The notes under the pieces were generated by a model. The model saw only the letters and a program-made list of their open reading frames with translations. It had not been told where the DNA came from and ran no database searches. A program made the position numbers and the translations under genes. Of a stretch of DNA of 64,000 nt, positions 9,329 through 18,570 are shown in pieces; the stretch's first letter is position 1; each line of letters opens with the position of its first letter. This DNA is from Leptospira tipperaryensis (GTDB taxonomy: Bacteria > Spirochaetota > Leptospiria > Leptospirales > Leptospiraceae), in NCBI RefSeq assembly GCF_001729245.1, contig NZ_CP015217.1:2736001-2800000 (forward strand). Direction: 5' to 3'.

Positions 9329-9630
9329 GTTGGAGTTCCTACAAAGTTGTGCGAGAGAATTTTACTTGCGAAAAGTAGAATTTTCTGATAGAGGAAAGTC
9401 TTGCGACTTTTTCCCGCGGACCCGCCTCCTCCACCCAATCAGGGCGGGGGCGCGACTTTCACGGAAAAATTGTTGGAGTTCCTACAAAGTTGTGCGAGAG
9501 AATTTTACTTGCGAAAAGTAGGTTTTTCTGATAGAGGAAAGTCTTGCGACTTATTCCCGCGGACCCGCCTCCTCCACCCAATCAGGGCGGGGGCGCGACT
9601 TTCACGGAAAAATCGTCGGAACTACGACAA
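9329..9630 (+). repeat. dispersed structured repeat, copy A, internally duplicated
   Basis: Two nearly identical 143-bp units lie head to tail (9329-9471 and 9472-9614; about three differences), followed by one right end CGTCGGAACTACGACAA (9614-9630). Each unit starts GTTGGAGTTCCTAC and carries CTGATAGAGGAAAGT and a GC-rich hairpin (CCCGCC pairing with GGGCGGG). Copies B, C and D are at 23341, 45527 and 63112. It lies between the convergent usp and helicase genes. Confidence 0.85.
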
Positions 9631-9645
9631 AGCCCCCCCTTTCTT

Positions 9646-10923
9646 CTATCGAAAAGATCTTTGCTTCGGGGGAGAATTCGACTTCTTACGGCTCGGAGAA
9701 GAATTAAATCTCTGTGGAGGTCTTCCACCCGAATTTGATTTCGGTTTAATCCTTCCGGTAAAGTGCATTACGTTTTCCGAATGGAAGGGTTGTTGTTGAT
9801 TGACTGGAATCTTCTGACCGATCACTCTTTCAATATCTCTAACAAAAGCCCTTTCTTCCATGTCGCATAACGAAATCGCGACCCCTTGTGTTCCCGCTCT
9901 CGCGGTTCTCCCGATTCTATGAACGTAACTCTCCGGAATATTCGGAATCTCGTAATTGATCACGTGAGAAATTTCGTCGATGTCGATTCCTCTTGCGGCG
10001 ATATCGGTCGCAATAAGAGAGCGGATTTTTCCGGCTCTAAAATCTTCTAAAGCCCTTTGTCTCGCGGACTGAGATTTGTTTCCGTGAATGACGTCCACGG
10101 AGATTCCGCTCTTTCCCAAAAGTTCGGAAACACGATTGGCTCCGTGTTTTGTCTTTGTAAAAACGATCACACGTTTGAGTTCCGGATTCTTAAAAAGATG
10201 TTTTAAAAGATCTTTTTTCTTATCCGAATCCACAAACATTACGGATTGCTGAATTAGTTCCACCGTGGAAGAAACCGGAGTCACTTCGATACGAACCGGT
10301 TTGACGAGCATTGTCCCCGCGAGCTTCTCGATATCGGGAGGCATGGTCGCTGAGAAGAAAAGATTGTGACGTTTTTTTGGTAACATCGCGATGATCTTTC
10401 TGATCGAATGAATAAAACCCATATCGAGCATACGATCCGCTTCGTCTAAAACGAAAACTTCAAGTTCGCTTAAGCTTAAGAATCTCTGATCAATCAGATC
10501 CACAAGCCTTCCCGGCGTAGCAACCAGAACGTCCACGCCCGAAGAAAGACTTTTTACCTGAGGACTCTGACCGACTCCGCCGAAAATCACTGCCGATTTT
10601 AATTTCAGATGTTGACCGTAGACTTTAAAACTATCGTGAACTTGGATCGCGAGTTCTCTCGTCGGAGTGAGAACTAAAACTCGAGTTTGTTTCGGAGCCG
10701 CTTTTCTTGGATTTGTAAAGAGTCTATGAAGAATCGGGAGCGCAAAAGCTGCGGTCTTTCCCGTACCGGTTTGGGCGCAGCCCAAAAGGTCCTTCCCCTC
10801 GAGTAAGGGAGGAATCGCCTGAATTTGGATCGGCGTCGGTTTAGAATATCCAACGTCTTTGATGGCTTGTTGGATGAGAGGAGCTAAAGGAAGATTCGAA
10901 AAATTTTCTATTGGATTGTGCAA
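9646..10923 (-). CDS. DEAD-box ATP-dependent RNA helicase (RhlE-type)
   Basis: This 425-residue helicase contains the DEAD-box motifs in order: Q motif PTPIQIQAIPPL, Walker A AQTGTGKT, PTREL, DEAD, SAT, and HRIGRTARAG (motif VI). The tail of about 55 residues is basic and low in complexity (KPKSNSGGRPPQRFN then SSPSRKKSN), as in RhlE and related cold-shock helicases that remodel rRNA precursors or mRNA. The ATG is followed directly by the family start. The stop is 15 bases from the end of repeat copy A. It is followed upstream by the AhpC/TSA-like gene on the same strand, 69 bases apart. Confidence 0.93.
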   Translation of the reverse strand: MHNPIENFSNLPLAPLIQQAIKDVGYSKPTPIQIQAIPPLLEGKDLLGCAQTGTGKTAAFALPILHRLFTNPRKAAPKQTRVLVLTPTRELAIQVHDSFKVYGQHLKLKSAVIFGGVGQSPQVKSLSSGVDVLVATPGRLVDLIDQRFLSLSELEVFVLDEADRMLDMGFIHSIRKIIAMLPKKRHNLFFSATMPPDIEKLAGTMLVKPVRIEVTPVSSTVELIQQSVMFVDSDKKKDLLKHLFKNPELKRVIVFTKTKHGANRVSELLGKSGISVDVIHGNKSQSARQRALEDFRAGKIRSLIATDIAARGIDIDEISHVINYEIPNIPESYVHRIGRTARAGTQGVAISLCDMEERAFVRDIERVIGQKIPVNQQQPFHSENVMHFTGRIKPKSNSGGRPPQRFNSSPSRKKSNSPPKQRSFR

Positions 10924-10992
10924 TGGGAACCGGCTTGTTTCATCCAGATTTTGAGAGATCCCTAAAGAGAATAGAAGAATAAGTTTCCATTT

Positions 10993-11556
10993 TTAAGCCG
11001 GCATCACGTCCGGACCGAATTCAGCACCTGGAAGCAAAGTAACGCCGGGAAGATTCCTCCAATCCGGGTGATCACCGATATGTCGGTAACGATGTTCCCA
11101 GACGATACGGTCCTTTACAACGAGAAAGGCTCCGGGCATCTGCAGAGGATTCCTTCCGGGAATCCCATAAAAAAGACCTTTGAGAGTGGCCCTTGCCGTA
11201 CCCAACAAAACTTCCGGACCGGCCAGTTGAACCAGACTTGCATTTTTTAATCCGAGCTCCTGATAGAACTGAGTTTTAGAATCGGCGACGACAACGGCGT
11301 CTTCCCAAACTCCGTCAAAAAATTCTTTCGCCTCCTCCACATCTCCCGGAAAGAAAAAAAGAATCGGGGGAAAGGAAAGACAAGTCTCCGAAATTTCTCT
11401 CAGATCTTGCACTGCTTCCTTACTAAAAATACAACCGGAATGTCTTAAAAAAACCAAAAGGCTCAAGCGAGGAGGAAGACAAGGAAGAATCGTCTGGGCA
11501 CGCAGATGAATTCCATTCACCTCTTTGGTTCGAAAAACTTCCGGAAGAAATTCCAT
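10993..11556 (-). CDS. AhpC/TSA-like thioredoxin-fold protein
   Basis: This 187-residue protein has the thioredoxin-like start [22 protein letters not shown], where GCIFS is the redox site in C-x-x-S form. This is the layout of the peroxiredoxin-like AhpC/TSA_2 group rather than classical two-Cys peroxiredoxins. A cis-proline region and the terminal part ([23 protein letters not shown]) fit this group. It may reduce peroxides or thiols in the cytoplasm; no signal peptide is seen. The ATG has GGAAG unusually close upstream. It shares strand with the helicase and may be cotranscribed with it. Confidence 0.75.
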   Translation of the reverse strand: MEFLPEVFRTKEVNGIHLRAQTILPCLPPRLSLLVFLRHSGCIFSKEAVQDLREISETCLSFPPILFFFPGDVEEAKEFFDGVWEDAVVVADSKTQFYQELGLKNASLVQLAGPEVLLGTARATLKGLFYGIPGRNPLQMPGAFLVVKDRIVWEHRYRHIGDHPDWRNLPGVTLLPGAEFGPDVMPA

Positions 11557-11583
11557 ACTTCCAGTATGACCTCTTAAATTTCC

Positions 11584-11621
<38 letters not shown>

Positions 11622-11631
11622 CTGCATTTGC

Positions 11632-12351
11632 ATGGAATTCCTAACTCCCGATAAGATCATCGCAATACTTACCTTAACCTTGATGGAAATCGTCCTCGGA
11701 ATCGATAACATCGTATTTCTTTCCATCGTCGCCGGAAAACTTCCCAAAAATCAACAAGCCAAGGCGAGAAACTTAGGACTTACCCTCGCCCTCGGTTTTA
11801 GAATCGGACTTCTCTTTGCGGTCACTTGGATCGCTTCTCTTACAAACGCGCTTTTTACCGTATTTGATTTTGCGATTTCCGGAAGAGATCTCATCATGTT
11901 GGGTGGAGGACTTTTTCTCATTGCAAAGAGCACGAGCGAAATTCACGGAAAGATCGAAGGAGCGGAAGAAGGGAATTCCGGATCTCAGAAAGAAAAAATT
12001 TCCTTCTGGGGAGTCATCGTACAACTCATCCTTTTGGACATCATCTTTTCGGTGGACTCCATCGTGACCGCGGTCGGACTTTCCGGACATTTCGAAGTCA
12101 TGGTAATCGCCGTGATTCTTTCGATGATTGTAATGTTGATCTTTTCCGGGGCGGTAAGCGATTTTATCAACGAACACCCGACGATGAAAATTCTCGCGCT
12201 TTCCTTTTTGATCATGATCGGAGCGATGTTGTTTGCGGACGGACTTCACTTCCACATTCCGAAAGGATACGTCTATTTCTCGATGGCCTTCTCTCTCGGC
12301 GTAGAACTCATCAATTTAAGAATTCGGAAATCCAGTTCTAAGAGACGCTGA
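11632..12351 (+). CDS. TerC-family integral membrane protein
   Basis: This 239-residue protein has about seven membrane helices and both TerC signatures: [16 protein letters not shown] near residue 18 and [18 protein letters not shown] near residue 130, with conserved intramembrane acidic residues. TerC/YkoY-type proteins are linked to Mn2+ export or metal loading of exported proteins and, in some operons, tellurite resistance. I looked for a yybP-ykoY riboswitch upstream and saw none. Its 3' end overlaps the convergent C69 peptidase gene by 14 bases. Confidence 0.9.
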   Translation: MEFLTPDKIIAILTLTLMEIVLGIDNIVFLSIVAGKLPKNQQAKARNLGLTLALGFRIGLLFAVTWIASLTNALFTVFDFAISGRDLIMLGGGLFLIAKSTSEIHGKIEGAEEGNSGSQKEKISFWGVIVQLILLDIIFSVDSIVTAVGLSGHFEVMVIAVILSMIVMLIFSGAVSDFINEHPTMKILALSFLIMIGAMLFADGLHFHIPKGYVYFSMAFSLGVELINLRIRKSSSKRR

Positions 12352-13696
12352 TTCCGGCCTTCTGATTCCAGGAAGACCATTGCAAATTGTAAAACGGAGC
12401 AAAGGCCTTCTTGGGACGTTTTTTCTTTAATTCGTTTAACAAATTCGCGTTCCAGAAACGATATTCCTGAAGAGCGACCCTCGCCGCCTTTTCGCTCAAA
12501 AGATCGATCTCTTTGGAAGGATTGGAATTTTTTTCCAATTTGGAAAGTTCATGGAACCATTCTTCTTCCAGAGAAGCGATTCTCGGTTCGATCAACTTTT
12601 TAGCGTCCGGATAAAAACGTTGAATCTCTCTGTAAAATTTTTCGTGGGTCCACCAGAGAGAAGTATCCAGGGTCGCACCCGGTTGTTCGAAATTCTTCTC
12701 TAAAAAACTAGTCCCGGAAAAACCGGCGGGAAGAAAAAGAGAAATCGAAGGAATCGCGGTTCCCGTAAACCAGAAACGATTTTTAGAAACTTCATTCCTA
12801 AGCTCCGCGACAAAGGAACCCGTAGTACCGTTAGGCGTAATAGGTCCCGTCGCGTGAAGACAAACCGAACCCATATCGGAAGAAGAAGGATAAAAGGAAT
12901 GAAGACTTTTCGGTTCCCCTTCTTGTCTGAGAATTTGCATCGCGCCCCGCGGATCCAAACTTCCCTTTTTAGATTCTCCCATAGAACCGGTTCTTGCCCG
13001 GCGCACCTTACACTTACTAAAAAAGGTAAAGAAAGAATCCGAGAATGCTTTACGAAACGAAAAGGATTCTCCTTTTTTCAGCCAACCTTCTTTCAGAGCA
13101 AACTCGATCGCGCGGGGATGAATCGTGTCGTAGTCTTCTTCGAGGGTAAGACCGTTCGAGATCGAATAGAAACCTTCGATTCTTTTCCAAGCCCAGAACT
13201 TACCTGCGGTTTCGAGAACAAAAGCGTTCTGAGAATCGGCGATCAAAAAACTATTGTGATAGTAAAAGGAAGAATTAGAATAACCGCCGCAAGCGTCCTG
13301 ACCAAACTGTTCCAAAAGTTGAAGAATGGTTTCTCTTGCGGTCTCCGCATTCTTACTTCTTTCCAGAGCCAGACGAAGAAGATCCATTCCCGTAAGACCC
13401 TGATTCTTTTTTTCAAAAGGAATCTTTGTAAAAACGGCTTCGTTTCCGATCACAACACCCGAAGCGTTAGCGCCCATCTCCGCGCCCCACATCTGAAAGG
13501 GTTTGGACAAAATGACTTCCTGCGTTTCTTTGACGCTCGGAACTTTGATATAAGTGCACTTCGTTTCTTTTTCACCCGAACGCGAAGGGACACGAAGGAG
13601 CGCTTGTGCCTCGTTCGGCTCTCGATCCGAATTCTTTCCAAAGATCATAGAACCGTTTCCGGTAAAAGAAGGAGTCGCTAGAAATGTATCACACAT
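12338..13696 (-). CDS. peptidase family C69 (secernin/dipeptidase-like)
   Basis: The protein begins [25 protein letters not shown], the Ntn-hydrolase hallmark of C69 peptidases. Cys2 becomes the N-terminal nucleophile after removal of Met, and NSDR is conserved. Length from this start is 452 residues, close to secernins and PepD-like dipeptidases. The start at 13696 is chosen so that Cys is next to Met; a TTG at 13732 would bury it. The C-terminal half carries GSFVAELR and other Ntn-fold features. No signal peptide is seen. It overlaps terC at the 3' end by 14 bases. Substrate unknown. Confidence 0.85.
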   Translation of the reverse strand: MCDTFLATPSFTGNGSMIFGKNSDREPNEAQALLRVPSRSGEKETKCTYIKVPSVKETQEVILSKPFQMWGAEMGANASGVVIGNEAVFTKIPFEKKNQGLTGMDLLRLALERSKNAETARETILQLLEQFGQDACGGYSNSSFYYHNSFLIADSQNAFVLETAGKFWAWKRIEGFYSISNGLTLEEDYDTIHPRAIEFALKEGWLKKGESFSFRKAFSDSFFTFFSKCKVRRARTGSMGESKKGSLDPRGAMQILRQEGEPKSLHSFYPSSSDMGSVCLHATGPITPNGTTGSFVAELRNEVSKNRFWFTGTAIPSISLFLPAGFSGTSFLEKNFEQPGATLDTSLWWTHEKFYREIQRFYPDAKKLIEPRIASLEEEWFHELSKLEKNSNPSKEIDLLSEKAARVALQEYRFWNANLLNELKKKRPKKAFAPFYNLQWSSWNQKAGISVS

Positions 13697-13883
13697 GACG
13701 AAAGAAACTCTCCGTTTTGCGGAGCTTAGCAAGTCTTTTTAAACTGCGTCCACGGAGCAAAAATCAAGAAGGGTTCCTAAGTTATAAGAATTCCTACGCG
13801 GCTTTTTAGGATCTTCTCCCCCTTTCGGAAGCGGAAAATCCCCAATCTTTCAAAAAAGGCGACCTCTTGGGGAGAATTTTGGA

Positions 13884-13947
13884 TTGACAGAATACTTCAA
13901 GTTTAAACTATTAGACATTAAAGCAAATACTTCAAACGTAAAGTATT
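13884..13947 (+). promoter_or_regulatory. doxX promoter with two identical-geometry operators
   Basis: TTGACA (13884-13889) is a consensus -35, with a weaker -10 near 13907-13912. Two dyads follow the pattern AATACTT-N8-AAGTATT: a one-mismatch copy at 13891-13912 and a perfect copy at 13926-13947, 35 bases apart. The first covers the promoter core. HxlR- or MarR-type repressors commonly use such sites ahead of DoxX genes; the actual regulator is not in this window. Confidence 0.6.
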
Positions 13948-13972
13948 GAAGGTTGCAAAAAGGAGAATCATT

Positions 13973-14419
13973 ATGTTAGAAACACTTTTTTCCACAAGTT
14001 CCGACCTGGGGCCTTTCGTCTTGAGAGTTGTATTGGGAATCGTAATCTTTCCACACGGAGCTCAAAAACTCCTCGGATGGTTTGGAGGTTACGGCTTCAA
14101 AGGGACCATGGGATACTTTACGGGAACAGCAGGCCTGCCCGCAATCGTAGCATTTCTCGTGATCATTGGAGAATCGCTCGGATCCGTCGCGCTCGTGTTC
14201 GGACTTTTCACACGTTTTACCGCGTTGAGCATCGCGATCATTATGCTCGGGGCTACCCTTTTGGTTCACAGAGAACACGGATTTTTTATCAACTGGTTTG
14301 GAGCGCAAAAAGGAGAAGGTTATGAATTTCATCTTCTTGCGATCGGAGCCGCATTGGCTTTGGTCTTTACCGGCGCAGGGGCTTATTCTCTGGACACTTG
14401 GATCTTAAGCCTACTTTAG
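13973..14419 (+). CDS. DoxX-family membrane protein
   Basis: This 148-residue protein has four hydrophobic helices and the DoxX opening LGPFVLRVVLGIVIFPHGAQKLLGWFGG. DoxX/CatD-type membrane proteins accompany quinone, thiol-stress or sulfur redox systems and are often controlled by redox-sensing repressors. The start at 13973 is fixed by AAGGAG seven bases upstream; the in-frame TTG at 13946 lies inside the second operator. The upstream double dyad suggests tight repression. A hairpin at 14474-14500 ends the unit. It is a single-gene transcript. Confidence 0.88.
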   Translation: MLETLFSTSSDLGPFVLRVVLGIVIFPHGAQKLLGWFGGYGFKGTMGYFTGTAGLPAIVAFLVIIGESLGSVALVFGLFTRFTALSIAIIMLGATLLVHREHGFFINWFGAQKGEGYEFHLLAIGAALALVFTGAGAYSLDTWILSLL

Positions 14420-14473
14420 AATTCCATTGTATAAAAATCACGTAATGTGAACAAGTTTTAGGAAATTCTAAGA

Positions 14474-14511
14474 AGAGTGTCCGTTTTTTTAGGACACTCT
14501 CCGAATTTTTT
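14474..14511 (+). terminator. terminator hairpin after doxX, T-run in loop and after stem
   Basis: AGAGTGTCC (14474-14482) pairs perfectly with GGACACTCT (14492-14500). The 9-nt loop is GTTTTTTTA, and a second T-run (ATTTTTT) follows the stem after CCGA. It is the strongest member of the U-loop hairpin group. Confidence 0.75.
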
Positions 14512-14832
14512 AGGTTTGTTTTAGGAAGACAAAATTTTAAAAAAAAGTTCTTCCGGTTTTCTGGAGAAATGAGTATTCAAATTATTATCTTACAAAGACT
14601 AAAAATAAGAATCGAGTCCGCTTCCAAAAGAAACATCGTTTCAACGTCTTAGATTCTTCCGCGCAAAAGCGTCTCACCCTTTCTCCAATTTGATATAAGA
14701 ATCCATCATCTTAAAAAGAGTAAAAATTTTTTGAGGAATTTATTTCTTAATCTCCCAAAAATTCTTTCTTCTCAAAGGGATCGAACTTTCCGTTTTGAAA
14801 TCAGAAAATTCAATCCGCTTTTTAAGATCAAG
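14512..14832. other. intergenic region without a confident gene
   Basis: AT-rich sequence between the doxX terminator and the stop of the convergent thioesterase. A 27-codon frame from 14569 (MSIQIIIL) has GGAG at suitable distance but nothing else in support. No repeat or RNA family was recognised. Confidence 0.4.
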
Positions 14833-15255
14833 TTAGGTTTGTCCTTGGAAAAAAAGAGTCTTGTAGACTTCCGGAAGTTGTGTCGGTTTTTGAGTAGCAA
14901 AGTTGAACCAGAGAAATTCTCCCTTTGCGGTCGCCACACATTCTCCTTCTTGATTCCACATCGTGCAAGAAATGTGAAAGGAGCGAGAGGTTACCGAATC
15001 TACTTGTAAGGTGATCTCTAAGATCTCCGGATAACGGACCTGTTTTCGATAATCGACTTCGATATGAGTGATCACGGGTCCGCCTGTCGATGGACGATCC
15101 GGTGAATCCCAGAGTTTCAAATCGGAAAAATAATTGGCCCTCGCATTTTCAAAATACTTGGCATATACAACGTGATTGACGTGCCCGAAGGCGTCCATGT
15201 CTCCCCAAGCGACTTTCTGGGAGTAACTGTATTGATAACGAATCGGTTTTGGCAT
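14833..15255 (-). CDS. acyl-CoA thioesterase (4HBT hotdog fold)
   Basis: This 140-residue protein has the catalytic hotdog motif VAWGDMDAFGHVNHVVY at about residues 15-31: Asp and HVN, as in YbgC/4HBT enzymes. ARANYF and HIEVDYRKQVRYPEILEI follow in register. It hydrolyses an unknown acyl thioester in the cytoplasm. The start at 15255 is chosen for AGGAAG about ten bases upstream; an open extension of 30 codons upstream has no family similarity. A paralogue lies at 905-1357. Its 5' side faces the 52-bp tandem array about 100 bases away, so the array could touch its control region. Confidence 0.85.
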   Translation of the reverse strand: MPKPIRYQYSYSQKVAWGDMDAFGHVNHVVYAKYFENARANYFSDLKLWDSPDRPSTGGPVITHIEVDYRKQVRYPEILEITLQVDSVTSRSFHISCTMWNQEGECVATAKGEFLWFNFATQKPTQLPEVYKTLFFQGQT

Positions 15256-15355
15256 TCTTTCTATTCTTCCTAAGAGTGATCGTTGATAAGATCCAAACTC
15301 ATTCTTTGATTCTAAGCTCTTAAAACACGCGATAAACAACTTCAAAATTTTTTGC

Positions 15356-15952
15356 GTTTAGGCGAGGTTCATTTAAACGTGCGAATTACTCTAAAAGACA
15401 AACTCCCGTTTAGGCGAGGTTCGTATAAACGCGAGACTTCCACTGAAATACAAACCCCCATTTACACGAAGTTCGTATAAACGCAAGACTTCCTCCAAAA
15501 GACAAACTCCGATTTAGGCGAAGTTCGTATAAACGCGAGACTTCCTCCAAAAGACAATCTCCGATTTAGGCGAGGTTCGTATAAACGCGAGACTTCCTCA
15601 AAAAGACAATCTCCCATTTACGCGAAGTTCGTATAAACGCGAGACTTCCTCCAAAAGACAATCTCCGATTTAGGCGAGGTTCGTATAAACGCGAGAATTC
15701 CTCCAAAAGACAATCTCCGATTTAGGTGAAGTTCGTATAAACGCGAGACTTCCACTGAAAGACAAACCCCCATTTACGCGAAGTTCGTATAAACGCGAGA
15801 CTTCCTCCAAAAGACAAACTCCGATTTAGGCGAAGTTCGTATAAACGCGAGACTTCCTCAAAAAGACAAACTCTGATTTAGGCGAAGTTCGTATAAACGC
15901 GAGACTTCCTCCAAAAGACAATCTCCGATTTAGGCGAAGTTCGTATAAACGC
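15356..15952. repeat. 52-bp tandem repeat array, 12 units
   Basis: Twelve units repeat with an exact 52-bp period (anchor TTCGTATAAAC-like sequence at 15368, 15420, 15472 and so on to 15940; the last is partial). Units differ at a few positions. Each centres on a near-palindrome, TTTA-2-CGAA-1-TTCG-2-TAAA in the best units. There are no unique spacers. It separates the thioesterase from rnpB. Confidence 0.95.
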
Positions 15953-16103
15953 CGATAAATTTCCCAAAAACAAAATCATCCCGCCGAAGTCGCTTCGCTC
16001 CTCCAGCCAAAAGTTTAAATTCTAATCTACATTCCATTCTTACCCGCAGCGCCCTTCACGACTGCAGGCAGAAGTTTCATTCTTCATTCAAAAGTATTTC
16101 TGC
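15953..16103. other. spacer between tandem array and rnpB 3' end
   Basis: No coding signal. It lies just beyond the 3' end of rnpB. No convincing intrinsic terminator was seen. Confidence 0.4.
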
Positions 16104-16500
<397 letters not shown>

Positions 16501-16573
16501 TTGGATTAGACAATTTTAGAAGCCCTTCCCAAAACCAGAAAAAAAAGAAAGAATCCGAGCTTCTCAGAGAAAA

Positions 16574-16590
16574 TTGGCACGGCACTTGCA
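16574..16590 (+). promoter_or_regulatory. sigma-54 (-24/-12) promoter
   Basis: TTGGCACGGCACTTGCA matches the sigma-54 consensus TGGCACG-N4-TTGCA without a mismatch. The -24 GG is at 16576-16577 and the -12 GC at 16588-16589, predicting a start near 16600, 26 bases before the ATG at 16627. An enhancer-binding activator is required by this mechanism but none lies nearby. rnpB starts 74 bases away in the other direction. Confidence 0.85.
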
Positions 16591-16626
16591 TATATCTATA
16601 CAGATGACGGATTTAGGGGTGATAAG

Positions 16627-17076
16627 ATGAACAAGTTTATAACAGTTGCTCTCTTTTTAAGCATTTTCACTGGACTTTATGCAATGCCAGAGGCCCAAAA
16701 GGTCGAGGAAGAGCTTATTAAGTTTACACCAGAGAATGAAATCCAACTTGCAAACAAGCTGAGCGCTCTCGGAAGTCTCAAACAAAAAGTAAGAGATTAC
16801 AGCTCTGCCATCGAACTTTATAACCAATCCCTCACCGTTCGTGAGAAAATGGGAGAAAGAGAATCTTCTGGATACGCTCTGGTTCTCTATCTCAAATCCA
16901 TCTCTGAGTTTCGCCAAGGAAAATCCTGCCAAGCTCTTGAGAATATCAAAAGTGTAATTTCAATTTATCAAAAAATCGGGGATATCGACGCGGCCCTCAA
17001 TGCGGAAGAAGAAGCCTATAAAAAATACCAAGAAGCTTGTTCCATCCACACGGAGAATGTTGCGAACGCACAATAA
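16627..17076 (+). CDS. exported TPR-like protein under sigma-54 control
   Basis: This 149-residue protein has a signal peptide ([19 protein letters not shown], likely cleaved before MPEA). Helical repeats follow: [20 protein letters not shown] with LYNQSLTV is a tetratricopeptide-like unit, and a second lies around [20 protein letters not shown]. It would be periplasmic and mediate protein contacts. The ATG has GGGGTGATAAG upstream. It is the sole gene behind the sigma-54 promoter and ends with a strong terminator at 17131-17157. Two cysteines (in KSCQAL and EACSIH) could form a disulfide. Specific role unknown. Confidence 0.8.
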   Translation: MNKFITVALFLSIFTGLYAMPEAQKVEEELIKFTPENEIQLANKLSALGSLKQKVRDYSSAIELYNQSLTVREKMGERESSGYALVLYLKSISEFRQGKSCQALENIKSVISIYQKIGDIDAALNAEEEAYKKYQEACSIHTENVANAQ

Positions 17077-17091
17077 CTCAAGTGACTTGAG
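17077..17091. other. 15-bp palindrome after the TPR gene
   Basis: CTCAAGT-G-ACTTGAG is a perfect inverted repeat starting at the base after the stop codon. It has a one-base centre, so it suits a protein site better than an RNA hairpin. Role unknown. Confidence 0.35.
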
Positions 17092-17130
17092 CCCATTAAT
17101 TCATCCCATCTCTAGTTCTAACTGACTTGG

Positions 17131-17157
17131 CCCGCCCGAAAGGGCGGGATTTTTTTT
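17131..17157 (+). terminator. classical intrinsic terminator
   Basis: CCCGCCC, GAAA loop, GGGCGGG, then ATTTTTTTT: a GC-rich 7-bp stem with a downstream T-tract, 55 bases after the TPR protein stop. Confidence 0.92.
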
Positions 17158-17172
17158 GATTTGACTCTTCTC

Positions 17173-17204
<32 letters not shown>

Positions 17205-17267
17205 GCGTTTTCTGACTCCTCTCTTCGTCTAAATTGGTCCGGTAGAAAAAAAAATTCGGAGCAGCCT

Positions 17268-17555
17268 ATGAAAATAAATTATAATTGGAAGAATGTAGAT
17301 CATTCGAAAGCAGCCGAAGAATATGCAGATAGTAAATTGGATCGTGTTTCAAAATATCTCCATTCCGTTCAGTCGTTCGAGATCTCTTTCGAAATGATTC
17401 ACGGAGAAGTGAGCGCGAATCTGAATCTGCACGGAGATGGAAACAAGTTCAACGCACAAAATTCTAACAAGGATATCTACGCTTGTATAGACGGCTTGGA
17501 AGATAAGATCGTAAAACAAGTCAGCAAACATCACGATAAAAAAGCCACTCACTGA
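17268..17555 (+). CDS. hpf: ribosome hibernation promoting factor, short form (HPF/RaiA family)
   Basis: This 95-residue protein starts MKINYNWKNVDHSKAAEEYADSKL and keeps the S30AE/HPF order: an initial strand, a helix with a KLDRVSKYL basic face, ISFEMIHGEVSANLNLHGDG strands, and the second helix IYACIDGLEDKIVKQVSKHHDK. Members bind the 30S decoding centre and silence or dimerise idle ribosomes. The long form's C-terminal dimerisation domain is absent. The start at 17268 has GGAG six bases upstream; upstream in-frame codons are unlikely coding. The TPR gene with the sigma-54 promoter lies upstream, separated by a terminator. Confidence 0.85.
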   Translation: MKINYNWKNVDHSKAAEEYADSKLDRVSKYLHSVQSFEISFEMIHGEVSANLNLHGDGNKFNAQNSNKDIYACIDGLEDKIVKQVSKHHDKKATH

Positions 17556-17580
17556 TCCTATTTCGAAAGTTGTCACAACC

Positions 17581-17602
17581 ATCCGGTGGATCTCCGCCGG
17601 AT
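17581..17602 (+). terminator. possible hairpin after hpf
   Basis: ATCCGGTGG and CCGCCGGAT pair over nine positions with a G-T wobble and a 4-nt loop. No T-tract follows, so termination is uncertain. Confidence 0.3.
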
Positions 17603-17625
17603 TCCAATCCAAAGAATAATTCTCA

Positions 17626-18567
17626 ATGTCCTTTTCCAGAAAATTAGAAGAAGCGAATCAATACCTTTCAGACGGAGATTTTGAAAAGGCAAAGAAGAAT
17701 TTTGATTCTCTCTTAAACGAAGATCCCGAACATCCGGAAGTAATCGCCGGATTCTTCATAGCCTCTTATTGGGACAATCGACTCGATCGGATTCACAACG
17801 CAAAGGAAGGAAGAGAAAGAAGTCATCTCCTCGTTCAGTATTTTTCCGATTTTCAAAACGCATTCGAACTCAAAAAATTTACGGGAACTTCTTCGTTTCG
17901 TTGTATCTCGGAATCGGTTTTATCCGAAGCGGTGGATCAATTGAAAATTTCGGTGCAGAGAGAAGGTTTGCATTTTCAAGATCCATCCGCGCTCTTGGGA
18001 CTCATCCGCGAACTGATTCGTTTTCGAGATTATAGAAACGCACTTGAGATTTTGAACTACGCTTCTTCGGTGGAAAGAAATTCTCCGGAGTTTCTCTATC
18101 TTCGCGCGGAATCCCTTTTTCAAACCGGAGAAGAAAGAAGAGCTCTCATTTTATTCCGCGAAGCCTTCCTCAAAGATCCGACCGCCGCCCCGCTCTCCGT
18201 CTTAAAATCGGAACCCATTCTTTCCTGGATTGAAACTCTGAAAAGCTCCTACCAAGAAGAATCGGACCTCAAAGAAGTGCTCCCCGTCGTTCTCGCGGAA
18301 AGAGGAATTTTCGAGGAAACCAGAAATTATTCCGAAAAAGAACTCTTAGAATATTATAAAAATTTAATCCGTCTCAAAGACACTCTGAACTCCCGAAAAG
18401 ATCTCTACGATTTTAAGATTCGCTGTAGGATTCTTCAGCACGCGTGTTTGATTTTGGACGTCTGCAGAGGAATGCAATACAGCGAAATCTATCAGGAATC
18501 CAAGAGAATTTTGGATACGGTAGATCCCGGATTCTTTCAAAGACGCCAAGACGGAATTCGAAAATAG
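17626..18567 (+). CDS. TPR-like helical protein of unknown function
   Basis: This 313-residue cytoplasmic protein opens with a clear tetratricopeptide unit (EEANQYLSDGDFEKAKKNFD, then SLLNEDPEHPEV) and has further helical pairs around residues 120-185 (RDYRNALEILNYASSVE; LYLRAESLFQTGEERRALIL). There is no signal peptide and no catalytic motif. TPR domains bind partner proteins; none is suggested by context beyond hpf upstream (70-base gap). The ATG is spaced from GAATAATTC without a strong ribosome-binding site. Confidence 0.75.
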   Translation: MSFSRKLEEANQYLSDGDFEKAKKNFDSLLNEDPEHPEVIAGFFIASYWDNRLDRIHNAKEGRERSHLLVQYFSDFQNAFELKKFTGTSSFRCISESVLSEAVDQLKISVQREGLHFQDPSALLGLIRELIRFRDYRNALEILNYASSVERNSPEFLYLRAESLFQTGEERRALILFREAFLKDPTAAPLSVLKSEPILSWIETLKSSYQEESDLKEVLPVVLAERGIFEETRNYSEKELLEYYKNLIRLKDTLNSRKDLYDFKIRCRILQHACLILDVCRGMQYSEIYQESKRILDTVDPGFFQRRQDGIRK

Positions 18568-18570
18568 AAT

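Noticed and set aside
9330..9799. Open frames through the tandem repeat
   Set aside because: They arise from the duplicated repeat and its GC-rich hairpin, and run antisense into the helicase gene.
14569..14652. 27-codon frame after doxX
   Set aside because: Only a Shine-Dalgarno-like GGAG supports it; too short and AT-rich to claim.
15356..15952. CRISPR array
   Set aside because: The whole 52-bp unit repeats, including the part that would be spacer; no unique spacers and no cas genes nearby.
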